From Galeopsis tetrahit (taxonomy: Eukaryota > Streptophyta > Magnoliopsida > Lamiales > Lamiaceae), in assembly GCA_963675135.1 (NCBI GenBank), contig OY776121.1, positions 82,358,875 through 82,422,874 on the forward strand: a stretch of DNA of 64,000 nt. The letters run 5' to 3'. This document shows, one piece after another, positions 1-11,639 of this stretch. The notes beneath the pieces are model-generated. The model was given only the letters and a program-made list of their open reading frames with translations. It had not been told where the DNA came from and did not search any database. How positions within the stretch are numbered: position 1 is the first letter of the stretch; every line of letters begins with the position of its first letter. Position numbers and translations under genes: made by a program.

Positions 1-2960
1 CTAATTACACGTACACGTCTCTTTTTTAATATATTTTATTTAGATTTATAAATAATATTCTATTAAAAAAATCAGGGTTGTTTAAGTAAGAATTGGGGTT
101 TATTTAATATTTTAAAAAATAAATACTGTATTCATTTTTTATATTTTTTTATAACAGTACTTCTTTAATAAGAGTAAGAATTTATTTAAATAAAAAAAAG
201 AAGTTAAGAGGCATATTTGATCCTCACTTATAAAATTAAGGGTGCATTAATATATTGTTTGATTTTATTTGATCTCAGTTGAAAAAGATTAATTAAAAAA
301 TGTATCGCATTTGATCTTCACTTATACTCCAATATTATGGGTGGAGTGGAGTCTTTCCCAAATATGTATTGCGTGGTCTACTTCTTTCTTTAAGGATCTA
401 CTACCTTTTTTTTTTTTTCCTTTTCTTTTTAAGTGTACTAGTATACTAGTATTACTTTATGCTCTTTCAATTTAATTATCTGACTATAGTACGCATGTTT
501 ACATTATTTCCTATAATGTGAGGAAAATAAGGAAATACATACATTTGTGAGGCAGGATAGAAAATATAGTACTATTAATCATGAAAATATCATACTCAAC
601 AAATTCAATTCAACTATTCAAGTCATATTGAGACGTTAATACGGTAGTGGTTTATGAAAACGAGTGTGCTTTGCTTAGATTCATTTGTTTAAAAATCTCA
701 TTAATTCTTACTGCTTGTGAAATGTTCTTAGAGAAAAAAAAAAAAAAACAAACTATGAAATAAAATAATGGTACGATTAAAATGTCAGCAATAGAAACTT
801 TATGAAAAACGGAATTATATTTCAAACATCAATTAGGATCATTCTATTTCAACGTATTAACAAAAACTTGAATAAATTAAAGTTGAGAATCGTTTTATAT
901 ATGTTGGGTCTCTTCGTCATCTCCGATGAGATTCGACAGACACCGATTCAGGCATCTGGGATCGGATCGATTGAGATGGATATAGAGGAAGATCAAAGTT
1001 ACGTATGTTAGCACTCACCTCAAAACTCTCACACAAACTCTCGTTTATACTTCACAGAGAGAAAGAAGAAAAAATTGACTCATATTGTTTCAAGTGAAAG
1101 GTTACCTTAGACATAAGCAATTAGAACAACATGTTGACTATGTGCCACTTTATGTTAAGGCCTTGGGCCTTGAAATTGTTTCACATAAAACTCACTCTAA
1201 TTTTTTTTATAAATATAAGCAATTAAGCATGAAATATCATGATAGCAATTAAATTAAATTGTTTCTCGATCCGGAATCAGAAAAACCCAAACACTTTTTA
1301 AAATAAATTATCCAATACTTGATAAATATTTTAAAGAGTTAATAACTGATATGTAAAATTCAAGAGTTACGAATTCCTAATAATCGTTTCCACTAATGAC
1401 GTGTTTTGATTAATCAGACATTTTAATCTCCAATTATAAACATAACCCGTGCATATTCTGAATCGGTGTCGGTTCTAATTAATTTTGCATTTCTAAATAC
1501 AGTACTGTATAACACATGTAACATGTGGTGATTATTTTGAAATTACTTGAATTATTATTATAAGCACATTAAAACATTTTTCTTATTAATATAATATACA
1601 TGTCGTTAAATTATTTCTGAAAAGACATTCCATAGAATAGAAACCCTCCAAAATATAACCAAACAACCCTAAAGTAGTTTTTGTTTTTGTCCTTTACAAA
1701 AGAAGGAAGGGAAGGGGCTTTCTGTAATTTGAAATTTTGAATTTGAAATATCCGTTTCATACGCAGTAGTACAGTAGCGGAGAAGTGAGCACACATAATT
1801 TTATCACTCCAACGGATAGCTTTATAACTACGTCACTCTAAACGCTTTTAATGGACGTAATTGCCCCTTTCAATTTATGTAAACCATTTTTTTTTTCTTC
1901 AAAACACCTTTTGGTACTCTTAAACTTCCGCTTGAATGCCCTCACAATCTGATTAGCACCTTAATAAATAAATAAAAACAATTAATTGTGTAATTATTAA
2001 AATAAATCGATTTTGGACTAAGTTCCAATTTGTTTATTTTGGAACATATTTCCACTATATTATATTTTAGCCCCATTTGCATGACTATTCAATGAAACCA
2101 TAACTTTTATAAGTCCATTAATTTGGAATAAATTTGATTAAATGATTGTACAGTGTATAGGGACGATGTCATTTATTTAAATTTATAAGGGAGATATGAT
2201 TGATTTTTAATAATGATAATAACAATTGACAAAATATAATCTTTTAATTTCTAGATGATATATTCTTTGAACATAGAAATTCATACCTTAAATTTAGCAC
2301 CCAATTCACTTTGTCAAAAACATGAATTCTCTACATTTTAATCCCATATTTTTTTTGTTATTAACTTTTTTTCTCATTGAAATTGTGAACTTATGATTCT
2401 ATGTTTTATTTAAGTATATAACTTTTATTTGTCCATAATATTTTTGTAAAATTGAAAAAAATTGAAAATAAAAAATTGAAAATAAATTACTCTTTTTCTT
2501 TTATTTTGTCATAACCATTCCTTAAAATTCAAGGAAAAAATTATGAATTCTTACTCCTTTTGAATGTATAAAATTACCTAAATCTAAAAAGTGAAAATTA
2601 ATTTTTGCAATATTTCATCATCCATTTAAGTCACCTTACCAAACGAAATTAATAAAAATTGGAAGTAGGAAAATTACAGTACTTAATAAATTGCAATCAA
2701 CACTTGGTCTTGGTTTCATCTAAAAATACCTACTTCTAATAAAGGCGTATTTTGGTAAAATGGTGAAGGTACCCCCTTCTGTCACCCTCACGTGCCATCC
2801 AAGTTGAAGCACATGCCGTCCCCTATGAATCCGAGAGAGATAGGGCGGAATAAAAAATTCAAAAGAAATTCAGTCCCTATGCCTCTCCGGTTCTTTCTTT
2901 GCGGTTCCGTATTTTTCGAATTAATTTATTTAAACTAAAAAACGGAAGAAATGGTACTAT
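1..2960. other. AT-rich intergenic DNA, no gene seen
   Basis: This stretch is strongly AT-rich with many homopolymer runs. The only open frames are short and start in low-complexity sequence, and none resembles a protein I recognise. I see no tRNA, no clear terminal inverted repeat and no tandem array. The last few hundred bases are the likely promoter region of the DUF4057 gene downstream. Confidence 0.6.
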
Positions 2961-2967
2961 CGTAGTA

Positions 2968-2977
2968 GTATAAATAA
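2968..2977 (+). promoter_or_regulatory. Likely TATA box of the DUF4057 gene
   Basis: The string gtataaataa lies about 200 bases before the start codon at 3174. It is followed by a CA-rich leader (cagctcacaacaaac) typical of a plant 5' UTR, so transcription probably starts near 3000. Position and composition are seen in the sequence; use as a promoter is inferred. Confidence 0.45.
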
Positions 2978-3173
2978 CAGTAGATGCACTTTCTGTAAAC
3001 CAGCTCACAACAAACAACAGTGAAATCTCAAATACAAAAATCCTTCACTCTCACTTTCAGATCTCATTCATTACTTCCGCCAATTGTTTGTTAAAGAAGA
3101 CGAAGGATTCTTCCAATTTTGTGTTTGCTTTCTCTTGTAGAAACTTAATTTATTGGAAGTTTGTTTATTAGCA

Positions 3174-5380
3174 ATGGACAAAAGCACGCCGGTGAGGAAG
3201 CCTCACACTTCGACGGCAGATCTGCTCACATGGTCGGAGACTCCGCCGGAAAATTCACCTGCTCCGGCTTCCTCCGCTCGCTCTCACCAGGTATAATCTC
3301 CATTTATGGTGGAATCCCTTTCTGTGTTATTCGATTTTTTATTTTTGGGTTTTAAAAAGTTATGATGGATGGACAGCCGTCGGATGGGATCAGCAAGGTT
3401 GTGTTTGGGGGGCAGGTTACTGATGAAGAAGTTGAGAGCTTGAATAAGAGGTTGGAGATCTAACTTTATACTCCGTATTTGTCTTTTGTTTGAAATATAT
3501 ATAGATTTTTGGAATGTTAGGAGTTAAGCTGGAAATGTTACGTTTTAATTGCATTATGGTGTTTAATAGTTTAGTTTTTTTAGAAATTTGAAGCAAAAGT
3601 TGGTGGTCAATTTTGATTCTATCATGGTCAGCTGGTGTTATTGCCAAGTCAACAGAATTACCAAAATACTGAGATCCCTTTAATTTCTTGTTAGTTTGTG
3701 TTTGTGATCAATGAGATCGAACGACCTTTGAATCACAAGTTTGAATCTTGCATTTGTTCTTATTTCATTATGAATGAAATCAGTTATCCCTTGTAGATCT
3801 TTGAAGAATATATCAATATTAAATCCATCATGATACTTTAGGGCCATCTTGGGGTCAAACTGGAGGATGAGAGTGTTAGCTAGCTGCATTCTTGGTTCGC
3901 ATCCTATTTTTAGCATTTAATGAAAAAGTAATAAGTTTCGAATACTGATGCTCATGGTTTAAGGACATTTCTATTTTTTAGCTTATGTCTTGTTTCTTTG
4001 ATGAACACTGAATTATACTGCTCGTAATTCCCTAATCTGGTTTTGTTGAATCATAAACATGAAATATCACTAATCTCTGCTTATTAGTGGATACAAAGAT
4101 TGTGGACCAGCCGATTGGGGGTCATTGTTGTGTGCTTTTTTGTTCATCTTTTGGTGGTAACCGTCACCTTCTGCATTTATGATATTCCAGGAAGCCATGT
4201 TCTGGCTATAAAATGAAGGAAATGACTGGTAGTGGTATCCTTAAAGGCAAAGGAGAAAATGGAACACCAGAGACTGAGGATGATGATCAGACCCTAGCCA
4301 ACAAAACTGGGTTGCGTATGTACCAGGTATTTGTTTCACTATTTGCCGATATGTATTTTGGTATAGAATTTCAATTACAATATCTTGATGTATTTGGTTG
4401 TTAAAATTGTCGCTAGCAAACATTGGTTGGAGTCAGTCACATTTCGTTTGGTGATGAAGAAACTGTTTCCCCAAAGAAACCCACCAGTCTGCATGAAGTT
4501 GCTAAACAGCGGGAGTTGAGCGGAAATCTGGAAAGCGAGTCTGAGGCAAAGTTGAAGAAACAACTTTCTGATGCCAAAAACAAGGAGCTCAGTGGGCATA
4601 ATATCTTCGCTCCACCACCTGAAATTCAACCCCGCCCCTTGGCTGCTCGTGCTTTAGCATTACGAGAAAGCATAACAATTGGAGAACCCACATCAAACAA
4701 TGTAAGTTTGCAAATCTTTTCTATGATATCGCAAATTGTATTTTACGATCAACGAATTATCATAGATGGCGAGTCCTAGAGTTGGACTCTATATATAGCA
4801 GTCTTTAAAGAGTTTAAAGCACAAGAGTGTTAGTTTAAAGTCCAACTGAAGATATGCCCTAGTGTGTGTCTCCCATAACCTTAGTAACATTTTATTATTT
4901 TTTAGTATGATGTATTATCAAAGAGCACTGTGATTTTATAAATCTAAGTTAGCTAATGAGTTGGATGTTCTGTAGTTCCTTGAGAAGTGTAGAACCCTTA
5001 TCAGCCTATCTTCACATTTCATGTTTCCTTTAAGAAGCTACTTAATGAGATTCTATTAGTATATTGGTATGAAACTCAAAATATATACATATGTTGTGTT
5101 TTAAAAGGGTGCTGGAGGGCAGAGCAATGGTGCTCTGGGTGAAGAAGCTGTGGTCAAGACGGCAAAGAAAATTCCGAACCAGAAATTTTCAGAGCTCTCA
5201 GGGAACGACATTTTCAAAGGAGATACAGCGGCTGTGTCAGCTGAGAAGCCACTGAGTTCAGCGAAATTGCGGGAGATGAGTGGCAGCAACATATTTGCTG
5301 ATGGGAAAGTGGAATCTCGTGACTATTTTGGAGGCGTACGCAAGCCCCCAGGTGGGGAAAGCAGCATCGCCCTGGTGTAA
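3174..5380 (+). CDS. DUF4057 family protein (plant HN1/Jupiter-like), 5 exons, 294 aa
   Basis: Spliced model: exons 3174-3290, 3377-3450, 4191-4326, 4417-4701 and 5108-5380, all with GT-AG borders and closing in frame at 294 residues. The protein begins MDKSTPVRKPHTSTADLLTW and ends GGESSIALV. It is hydrophilic and probably largely disordered, with no signal peptide or membrane segment. Its hallmark is a short repeated motif: EMTGSGIL (74-81), ELSGN (143-147), ELSGHNIF (166-173), ELSGNDIF (233-240) and EMSGSNIF (260-267), each close to a basic lead. The FGGQVT and FGDEE segments and the ELSG(N)xIF repeats match the plant DUF4057 family as I know it; the family resembles animal HN1/Jupiter proteins. 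Biochemical function is not established, so I assign none. The start is the first ATG after a clean leader. Exon 3 is about 740 bases downstream of exon 2. Confidence 0.85.
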
Positions 5381-5480
5381 CTTGTTAGGTGTCTGTCTAA
5401 CTCAACTGTTTCTTTCACTTGTTAATTTGCATCGCAGTTTATCTTATTTAGTGGGGATTGTTTCTCGTATGATTTGACCT

Positions 5481-6340
5481 GTGTTGTGGGTTTTGGTATG
5501 TGTCCTAGGTTTGATTAACATGTCTTAAAAAAGTTAAGAAAACAGAGTTGGCTAATTGAGTTGTGCATGTTCATAGTATTTGTGCCTGTAGTTTTCATGT
5601 GCTCTGTGTCTACTATGGCTTTTATCATAATCAGTCGGTCCTTTCTCCCTTTGTTGGTATTGTTTATATATGAATTCGTATTTATTGACTTTGTTTTAAT
5701 AGGAGATAAAACCTCAAATAATTATGCCCGAATTTTGCTTCTAGTTCTTGATTGTGATACCTATTTCTTCCGTGTTTATTGTTTTATAGAATGCTGGAGA
5801 TTTTCACAAACTCTTGATGGGTTTTGTGGTCCTCTTGGCTATCACAATTATTCAACTGTCGGATAAAATAATTAATTATGTGCAATTTTTTTCCCTGCTT
5901 TCACACTGCTAAGGAGTAAAGTACATAGTTTTATCAAAATATGGTACAACTGTGGATTAAATTCCCCCCCTTACCATTTATGGTTGATTTGAAGTTCAAT
6001 ATTTTAAAATCCTGAAAAGAGAGAGCAGGCTCGCCCCTTTTTTGTTATTACTACAAAATAATATGGGGACCATTAAATTAGGTTGATCGGTTGGCTTACT
6101 TTAACGGTTCCGTTGAGCAGGAAATGTACGTGTTCAAACTTAATTATATATTTGAAAAAATATTCAACAGCAATACAATTGTGTGTGTGGTAAAGCCCTA
6201 TATTTTTTTCTGCAATCGATCTTAAAAACAATGAGATTACACTCCAGTATTCAGTTTTCCTCAAATGTGCATTAAAAAGGCCATTCTTCGACATTTATAA
6301 AAAGCTACCAATCGATCTAGTTCAGATTAATTTTCTTGGA
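5481..6340. other. Downstream flank of the DUF4057 gene, no gene seen
   Basis: This region includes the probable 3' UTR of the upstream gene and then ordinary AT-rich DNA. An open frame at 5561-5866 on the plus strand gives a hydrophobic, low-complexity translation with no family resemblance, so I do not call it a gene. Confidence 0.5.
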
Positions 6341-6640
6341 AATCCCCAGCCATATATATTGTCCCAAAAGCTCCTAACGCCTAAGCATTGCACCCAAAAG
6401 AGACACTCTATTATAGTAGTAGAATATTATACTAATATGTACCCAATTCTGTATTGATCACCATATATACAAACACAACAAGGGATATAGGGAAAGATTT
6501 ACAATATCAATCTACTCTAGAATATTCTAGAAAAATATATTTACTCCTTAATATTTAGCTCAAAATTTGAACATTACTTGCAAAACTTGCTTTTATATTG
6601 ACCTAAGTTCACACAAAATACTTGTTCAGAGAAATCCAAC
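6340..6640 (-). pseudogene. Relic of an annexin gene: 3' UTR-like segment
   Basis: This stretch resembles the 3' flank of the intact annexin gene (about 20320-20480), on the same strand. Shared blocks in order include catatatatt, cccaaaagctc/cacaaaagctc, gcattgcacc followed by aaaagag, ctcaaaatttgaac/ccagaatttaaac, acttgcaaaa and ttcacacaa. A second block matching the annexin's last intron lies at 10391-10570, so the two together keep the order 3' UTR then intron 4. The coding exon expected between them is absent and transposon sequence occupies its place. Similarity is seen by eye; descent from a duplicated annexin gene is inferred. Confidence 0.6.
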
Positions 6641-6669
6641 ACTTTAGTGGCCGTGAGTATCGATTGTTT

Positions 6670-7690
6670 TTAGTGATTATTTACTTACACCCTCAATTTG
6701 GACCTCCTATGTAGGTAAAACAACAAAAATGAGGCAAAAACCCAAATTTACCCCTTAACCATCGGTCAAAATTTGTTTTATCCGTCACTTCCATTCTTTC
6801 TCCCAATTCCCAAATCAAAATTTCTTTCTCCTTCTCCATTCCCCAGATCCACCAATTCACCTGTCATGATTTTCCTCTCAAGGAGATTTTCCATGGCCGC
6901 CGAAGAGATCGGCGAAGACGAAGACATTGCAGGGGGTCGATTTTATGGTGTCGCCGTCAAAGACATTATAGGGGCCATCGCCGGCGAGCCACTCCTTTCC
7001 CGGTGGAAGACGAAGCGTGTGCCGATCTGTGTCGTGGGGTTCAGTCGACGTCGTTGCCGATCTGCAACTCCACCTTGAAAGACGAAGAGGGCGGCGATTG
7101 AAGACGAAGACGAAGGATTTTTTCGATTTCTGGTTTTTTTTTTTTTTTTTTTTTACGTTTACGAATTTGATGTTATTTTTCCGGCTTTGTGTTTCATTTT
7201 TTCCGACCATGGTGGGCGGGCTGCGGCGGCCACACAAATTCTATGTCTATCGTTGCCGGCGGCGGCGCTGGGCGAGGGAGAAGAGGCGCCACCGTCGCGA
7301 TTTAACAGATATGAAAAAAAAAAAGCGAGAAGGGAAGGAGGAGGGGATGGCGGCTTTTGGTGGAGAAGCTGGGCGGCGCTGGGGCGTCAGCTTTGGTGGG
7401 GAAGCTGCCAAGCTGGACGGCGGCCGACAAGTAAGTTGAAGGAGTGGGAGGGAGAACAATGGTGGAAAGAAGAAGAAAAGCGGCGGTCAAACAAATCCTA
7501 GAGTGGGACTAGGGTTCTCCCCTTCTAATGGGCTAGGTTTTTTCAGCCCTGTGCACCCCCAATTTAAGTTAATACACCACTAGGATTTAAACCCTAGTTT
7601 CACTCTATACACCCCTTTTGAGTGCACCCACATATCTCTTTAGTTCATCCCCAATTTCATATATCTCTTTAGTTCATCCCCAATTTCAGT
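6670..7690. mobile_element. Non-autonomous repeat with GC-rich core (family D, copy 1)
   Basis: An AT-rich margin surrounds a GC-rich core. The same unit occurs in inverted orientation at about 30850-31990. Shared landmarks include the gatcggcgaagac / gtcttcgccgatc stretch (about 6908 here and 31648 there), agggggtcgat / atcgacccct, and the edge sequence tgggctagg with tgcacccccaattt. Long overlapping frames inside the core are low-complexity Arg/Gly/Pro translations and are not taken as genes. At 7632-7688 a 28-bp block (atctctttagttcatcccc) is duplicated in tandem. Outer edges are approximate and I found no target duplication. Confidence 0.5.
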
Positions 7691-7751
7691 AAATTGATAC
7701 GTCTTTTTATTTTATATGTATTGGTTTGTTTACAATTTTAAATTCTAAATT

Positions 7752-10390
7752 GGGGGTTTTGATAGGCCAAAAATTCCGCGCGAGCTGATACGGCATAAAT
7801 TGGAGGAATGTGATAATGCATTTCTTACTGCGGAATTTACGGAAGAAGAAATAAAGGCTGCTATCTGGGATTGCGAGGCTACAAAGAGCCCAGGCCCAGA
7901 CGGATTCTCTCTCGGATTCTTTAAAGAAAATTGGGAGATGCTGAAATCGGAGATACTAAAAATGATGGTAGAATTCCGCCGTCATGGGAAGCTGGTTAAG
8001 GGATTAAATCCGTCATTTATAGTCCTTATACCAAAGAAGGCAGGAGCGCAAAATCTGGACGAATTTAGGCCTATCTCTTTAATTGGCAGCCTCTACAAGA
8101 TAATAGCTAAGTTGCTAGCTAAAAGGCTAGCAAAAGTCTTGGAGCTGGTAATATCGGATTGCCAATCAGCTTTCATAGGGGGACGTCAGATCATGGATGG
8201 AATTCTCGTGGCACATGAAGCCATAGATGAAGCAAAAAAGAAAAGAAAGTCGAGGGCCTTCTTTAAAGTTGATTTCGCTAAGGCTTACGACTCAGTGGAA
8301 TGGTCGTACTTGGATAACATGATGGAAGGGATGAGATTCTCAAATAAGTGGAGGGCCTGGATTATGGAATGCGTCTCGTCGGCTAGCGCGGCAGTGTTAG
8401 TAAATGGAAGCTCGTCAGGGGATTTCAAGTTGGAGAGGGGGCTGCGACAGGGGGACCCGTTGTCGCCGTTCCTGTTTCTAATAGCAGCAGAGGGGCTGTC
8501 CTGTTTGGTGAACAAGGCTGCTGAGATTGGAGCCTTGGAGCCAATAAGCATGGGAAGAAATAAGGTGAAGGTTCCTCTCTTACAATATGCCGATGACACA
8601 ATGTTCTTGTGTAATGGTAAATGGGAGGATATTCAAGCAATTAAACATATTCTCATGCTGTTTGAGCTGCTGTCCGGATTAGGGATAAATTTTAATAAGT
8701 GCAGCCTCTTTGGCGTACATATGAGGGACGAGGATAAAAGGGAGATGGCTGAGTATTTGGGTTGCTCAATGGGCTGCCTTCCGATGGCCTTCTTGGGTTT
8801 GAGCGTGGGGCTGAACCATCATAAAACCTCGTCATGGGCAGGGATGATTAAGAAAATTAAGGGAAAGCTGGAAAATTGGAGGGATAAACACATTTCGATG
8901 GGTGGAAGAGCTACTCTCGTACATGCTGTGCTATCTGCGGTTCCGACGTATTATCTTTCTTTTTTCAAGCTACCAAAAACTGTTGTGAGTGATATAATAA
9001 AATTACAAAGAAACTTTCTATGGGGAGGGGGGGCGGGTGAAAGCAGGAAAATACCATGGGTGAGTTGGTCGGAAGTGTGTAGGGAAAAAAAACAAGGGGG
9101 ATTAGGGATTAGAGATCTAAACGTGTTTAATATTGATTTGCTTGGTAAATGGATTTGGCGTTTTGTTACAGAAGATAGGAATCTTTGGGTCAGGGTATTG
9201 GTGTCCAGGTATGGGGGGTTGGTGGGGGAGGAGGAAGGCAGTCGTAGAAGAGGGGGGTGGGGGACAGGAGCCTCAAGTTGGTGGAAGGAAATCAGAAAAA
9301 TTTATGAGAGGATAGGCGGGACCGGGGCTAGTAATAGGATCTGTAGGGTGGTGGGGAACGGAGAGCATACTAAATTCTGGGATGATGTGTGGGTAGAGGG
9401 AGGGTGCAAATTAAAAGACAGATTCTTAGGGTTGTATAGTATTAGTGAGCAGAAGAATTTAGTGATTAGCAGCATGGGGCAGTGGTCAAATTCGGGCTGG
9501 GAGTGAGAGTTGGTGTGGGGGAGGGATCTTAGAGCTAGTGAGTGTGAGGACTTAACCGAATTGTTTGATTTGTTAGACAGGTGCAAGCTTAAACAAGGTT
9601 ACGAAGACACATGGAGTTGGGCATTTGCACCAAAAGGTTGCTACTCTACCAACACAGTATATAACTCGCTGGTAAGGGAGTCCGAGACAGCAGATGGCGA
9701 GGCCGAGGAGGAGAAACCAGAGTTCGTGGCTCTATGGAAAAACTTGGTGCCGAGAAGGGTACAATTGATCGTATGGAAAGCGCTGAAGGGTAGACTTGCT
9801 ACAACGGACAAACTGATGCAAAGAGGAGTACAAATTGCGGAGACAGATTTGAGATGTCTTCTCTGTGCTGACGACGCCGAGAGTAATATCCATTTGTTAT
9901 TGGAATGTGACTTTGCTACCTCAATTTGGCGACACTGTTATGAGTGGTTAAAGGTATACATAGTGCCACACATCAACCTTAATATTCATTTCCTTCAACA
10001 TATTGAGGCACTTGGGTACAACAAATCGAGAACAAAGTTTATGTCAAGTCTATGGGCAAGCGCCGTATGGGAAATTTGGAACGCTCGGAATGTAAAACGA
10101 TTCAAGAGAGAAAACATAGAGATAAAGAGGACTATGGAGAGAATAAAGACGAAATTATGGGTGTGGATGGGAGGACAAAAGGCACTGGTGCAAAATTCAG
10201 CCTTCTCAGCTTGGTGGTGGAATCCTTTACTGTGCTTAATTGAGTAATTCTTTTGGGGTTTGATGTGGGGACGGGTGGATTCTGAAACTAATTGAAGCTC
10301 ATGCTTCAGCTGTAATAATGTAAACTTTTGGGATGAGTACCCCTGGTACTCTTATTTAATTGAAATACTTTTCCTGTTCAAAAAAAAAAA
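7752..10390 (+). mobile_element. 5'-truncated L1-type LINE retrotransposon with poly-A tail
   Basis: A long reading frame encodes reverse transcriptase followed by the C-terminal region typical of plant LINEs, then a short 3' UTR ending in an A-run at about 10380-10390. The endonuclease and the first ORF that a full element carries are missing, so the copy is truncated at its 5' end near 7750. Sequence upstream of this point has a different character. No target-site duplication could be recognised. Reverse transcription of LINE RNA is established for the family; this copy is very unlikely to be active. Confidence 0.85.
7755..10247 (+). pseudogene. LINE reverse transcriptase ORF with one in-frame stop
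   Basis: The frame is open from about 7755 to 9503, meets a single TGA at 9504-9506, and continues in the same frame to 10247. Before the stop lie reverse transcriptase landmarks: SPGPDGFS, FRPISLIGSLYKIIAKLLA, FFKVDFAKAYDSVEW, LRQGDPLSPFLF and the catalytic YADD (codons 8586-8597). After the stop comes the zf-RVT-type tail: ALWKNLVPRRVQLIVWKAL, a CLLC pair, then HLLLEC. No RNase H domain is visible. Because only one stop breaks an otherwise open frame of roughly 830 codons, the insertion is probably fairly young. The missing N-terminus and the stop make it non-functional. Confidence 0.85.
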
Positions 10391-10570
10391 TAGCTGTTTA
10401 AGAAAATGATTTCATGTGAAATTGGGTAAATCTCGAAAAATGGAGTATTTCATTCATTTCACAATCAAATCAGATGATTGTATGATATGAGATCCTCATT
10501 ATCAAGTGGAAGTGGTGCATATAAAAGAGATTAATTCAATAAGGTAGGACCTTGTAAGACGAATCACATT
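10391..10570 (-). pseudogene. Relic of an annexin gene: last-intron segment
   Basis: This segment matches the intact annexin's last intron at about 20840-21020. Shared strings include gtttaaga, aatgattt, aaatctcgaaaaatgga (17 bases identical), atatgagatc, cattatc, agtgg and cttgtaaga followed by aatca. Orientation agrees with the 3' UTR-like relic at 6340-6640. A Harbinger element is inserted directly at its right edge (target duplication 10570-10572). I found no annexin coding sequence on either side. Confidence 0.65.
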
Positions 10571-10572
10571 CA

Positions 10573-10989
10573 GGGCATGATTGGTATGACTGAATGAAAA
10601 TGTGACTGAATTGAATGAACTCATGAATATGAATGGAATGAAAGTTTGAATGGTCATTCTCATGATTGGTATTGACAAAGAATGAAAAAACCATTCCTTG
10701 ATTGATTCCATTCTCATGATTGATATAGAATGCAAAATAATGTAAAAAATTATCTTAAATGACTAAAATACCCTTATATATATTTTATAGAAACATATTA
10801 AATTGATTAATATGCTATTATTTTAATAATAAAACTAAATATAAATAATCGTTCATTTAAAAAATAAATATTGTACATTTTTACCCATTATTATAAGATG
10901 TAATTAAGAAAGAAAAAAAAAATATATATATATATATAAGCAAAACTAAAGATAGTATATATACATAATATAGCAAAAATGAAACATAG

Positions 10990-11023
<34 letters not shown>

Positions 11024-11140
11024 GACATAAAAATTAAATAGGAAAAAATTAAACAAAGCAAATACTGAACAATTTTGCATATAAATACAGAAATTTTGTA
11101 TATAACTTATCGTAGATAATAAATTATAAATGCAAGAAAT

Positions 11141-11183
<43 letters not shown>

Positions 11184-11626
11184 CAATACACTACTATTCT
11201 TTGACTAGTTTTTTCTGTTTTGCGTTTATTCTCTGCGTTCTTCTCTTGTGCGTTTTTTCTCAGTGTTCTTCTCTTCTGCTTTTTTTTCTTAGCGTTCTTC
11301 CCTCTTTGATGAATTAGGTTAAAGAAGATTAATGAATATAGTCGTCGATTAAGGTTGGATAAGAGAGTTAATGAAAATCTTTTTAATTGTTGATAAGGAT
11401 AATTTTGTAAAAATATATTTTTTAATGATTTTTTTTTTAGAAAATAAAAATAATTTGATTTCGTGTAGAATGGAATCGGCAAAGATAGGGGGATGGAGAG
11501 GAATCGTAATTATTTATTTTTGGGAATCACAATTCCGTGTAAAAAAACATATCAATCGTGAAATTAGGAATAGGTCCATGAATGTTCATTTCATTCAAGG
11601 CCCATTACCCCATACCAATCATGCCC
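10573..11626. mobile_element. PIF/Harbinger-type non-autonomous element
   Basis: The ends are a perfect 16-bp inverted repeat (GGGCATGATTGGTATG, 10573-10588 and 11611-11626) flanked by the 3-bp duplication TCA (10570-10572 and 11627-11629). Subterminal copies of tcatgattgrtat recur inside the left end. The interior contains long (AT)n runs at about 10992-11022 and 11143-11182. A 178-codon minus-strand frame across these runs is low-complexity and not a gene. There is no transposase, so the copy is non-autonomous. Confidence 0.8.
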
Positions 11627-11639
11627 TCAGTGTTTTGTG

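Noticed and set aside
7017..7501. Overlapping plus-strand frames of 104-140 codons
   Set aside because: They lie in the GC-rich core of a repeat, give low-complexity Arg/Gly/Phe peptides, overlap each other and recur inverted at 31 kb.
10946..11482. 178-codon minus-strand frame
   Set aside because: It is produced by (AT)n runs (IYIYIY) inside a Harbinger element.
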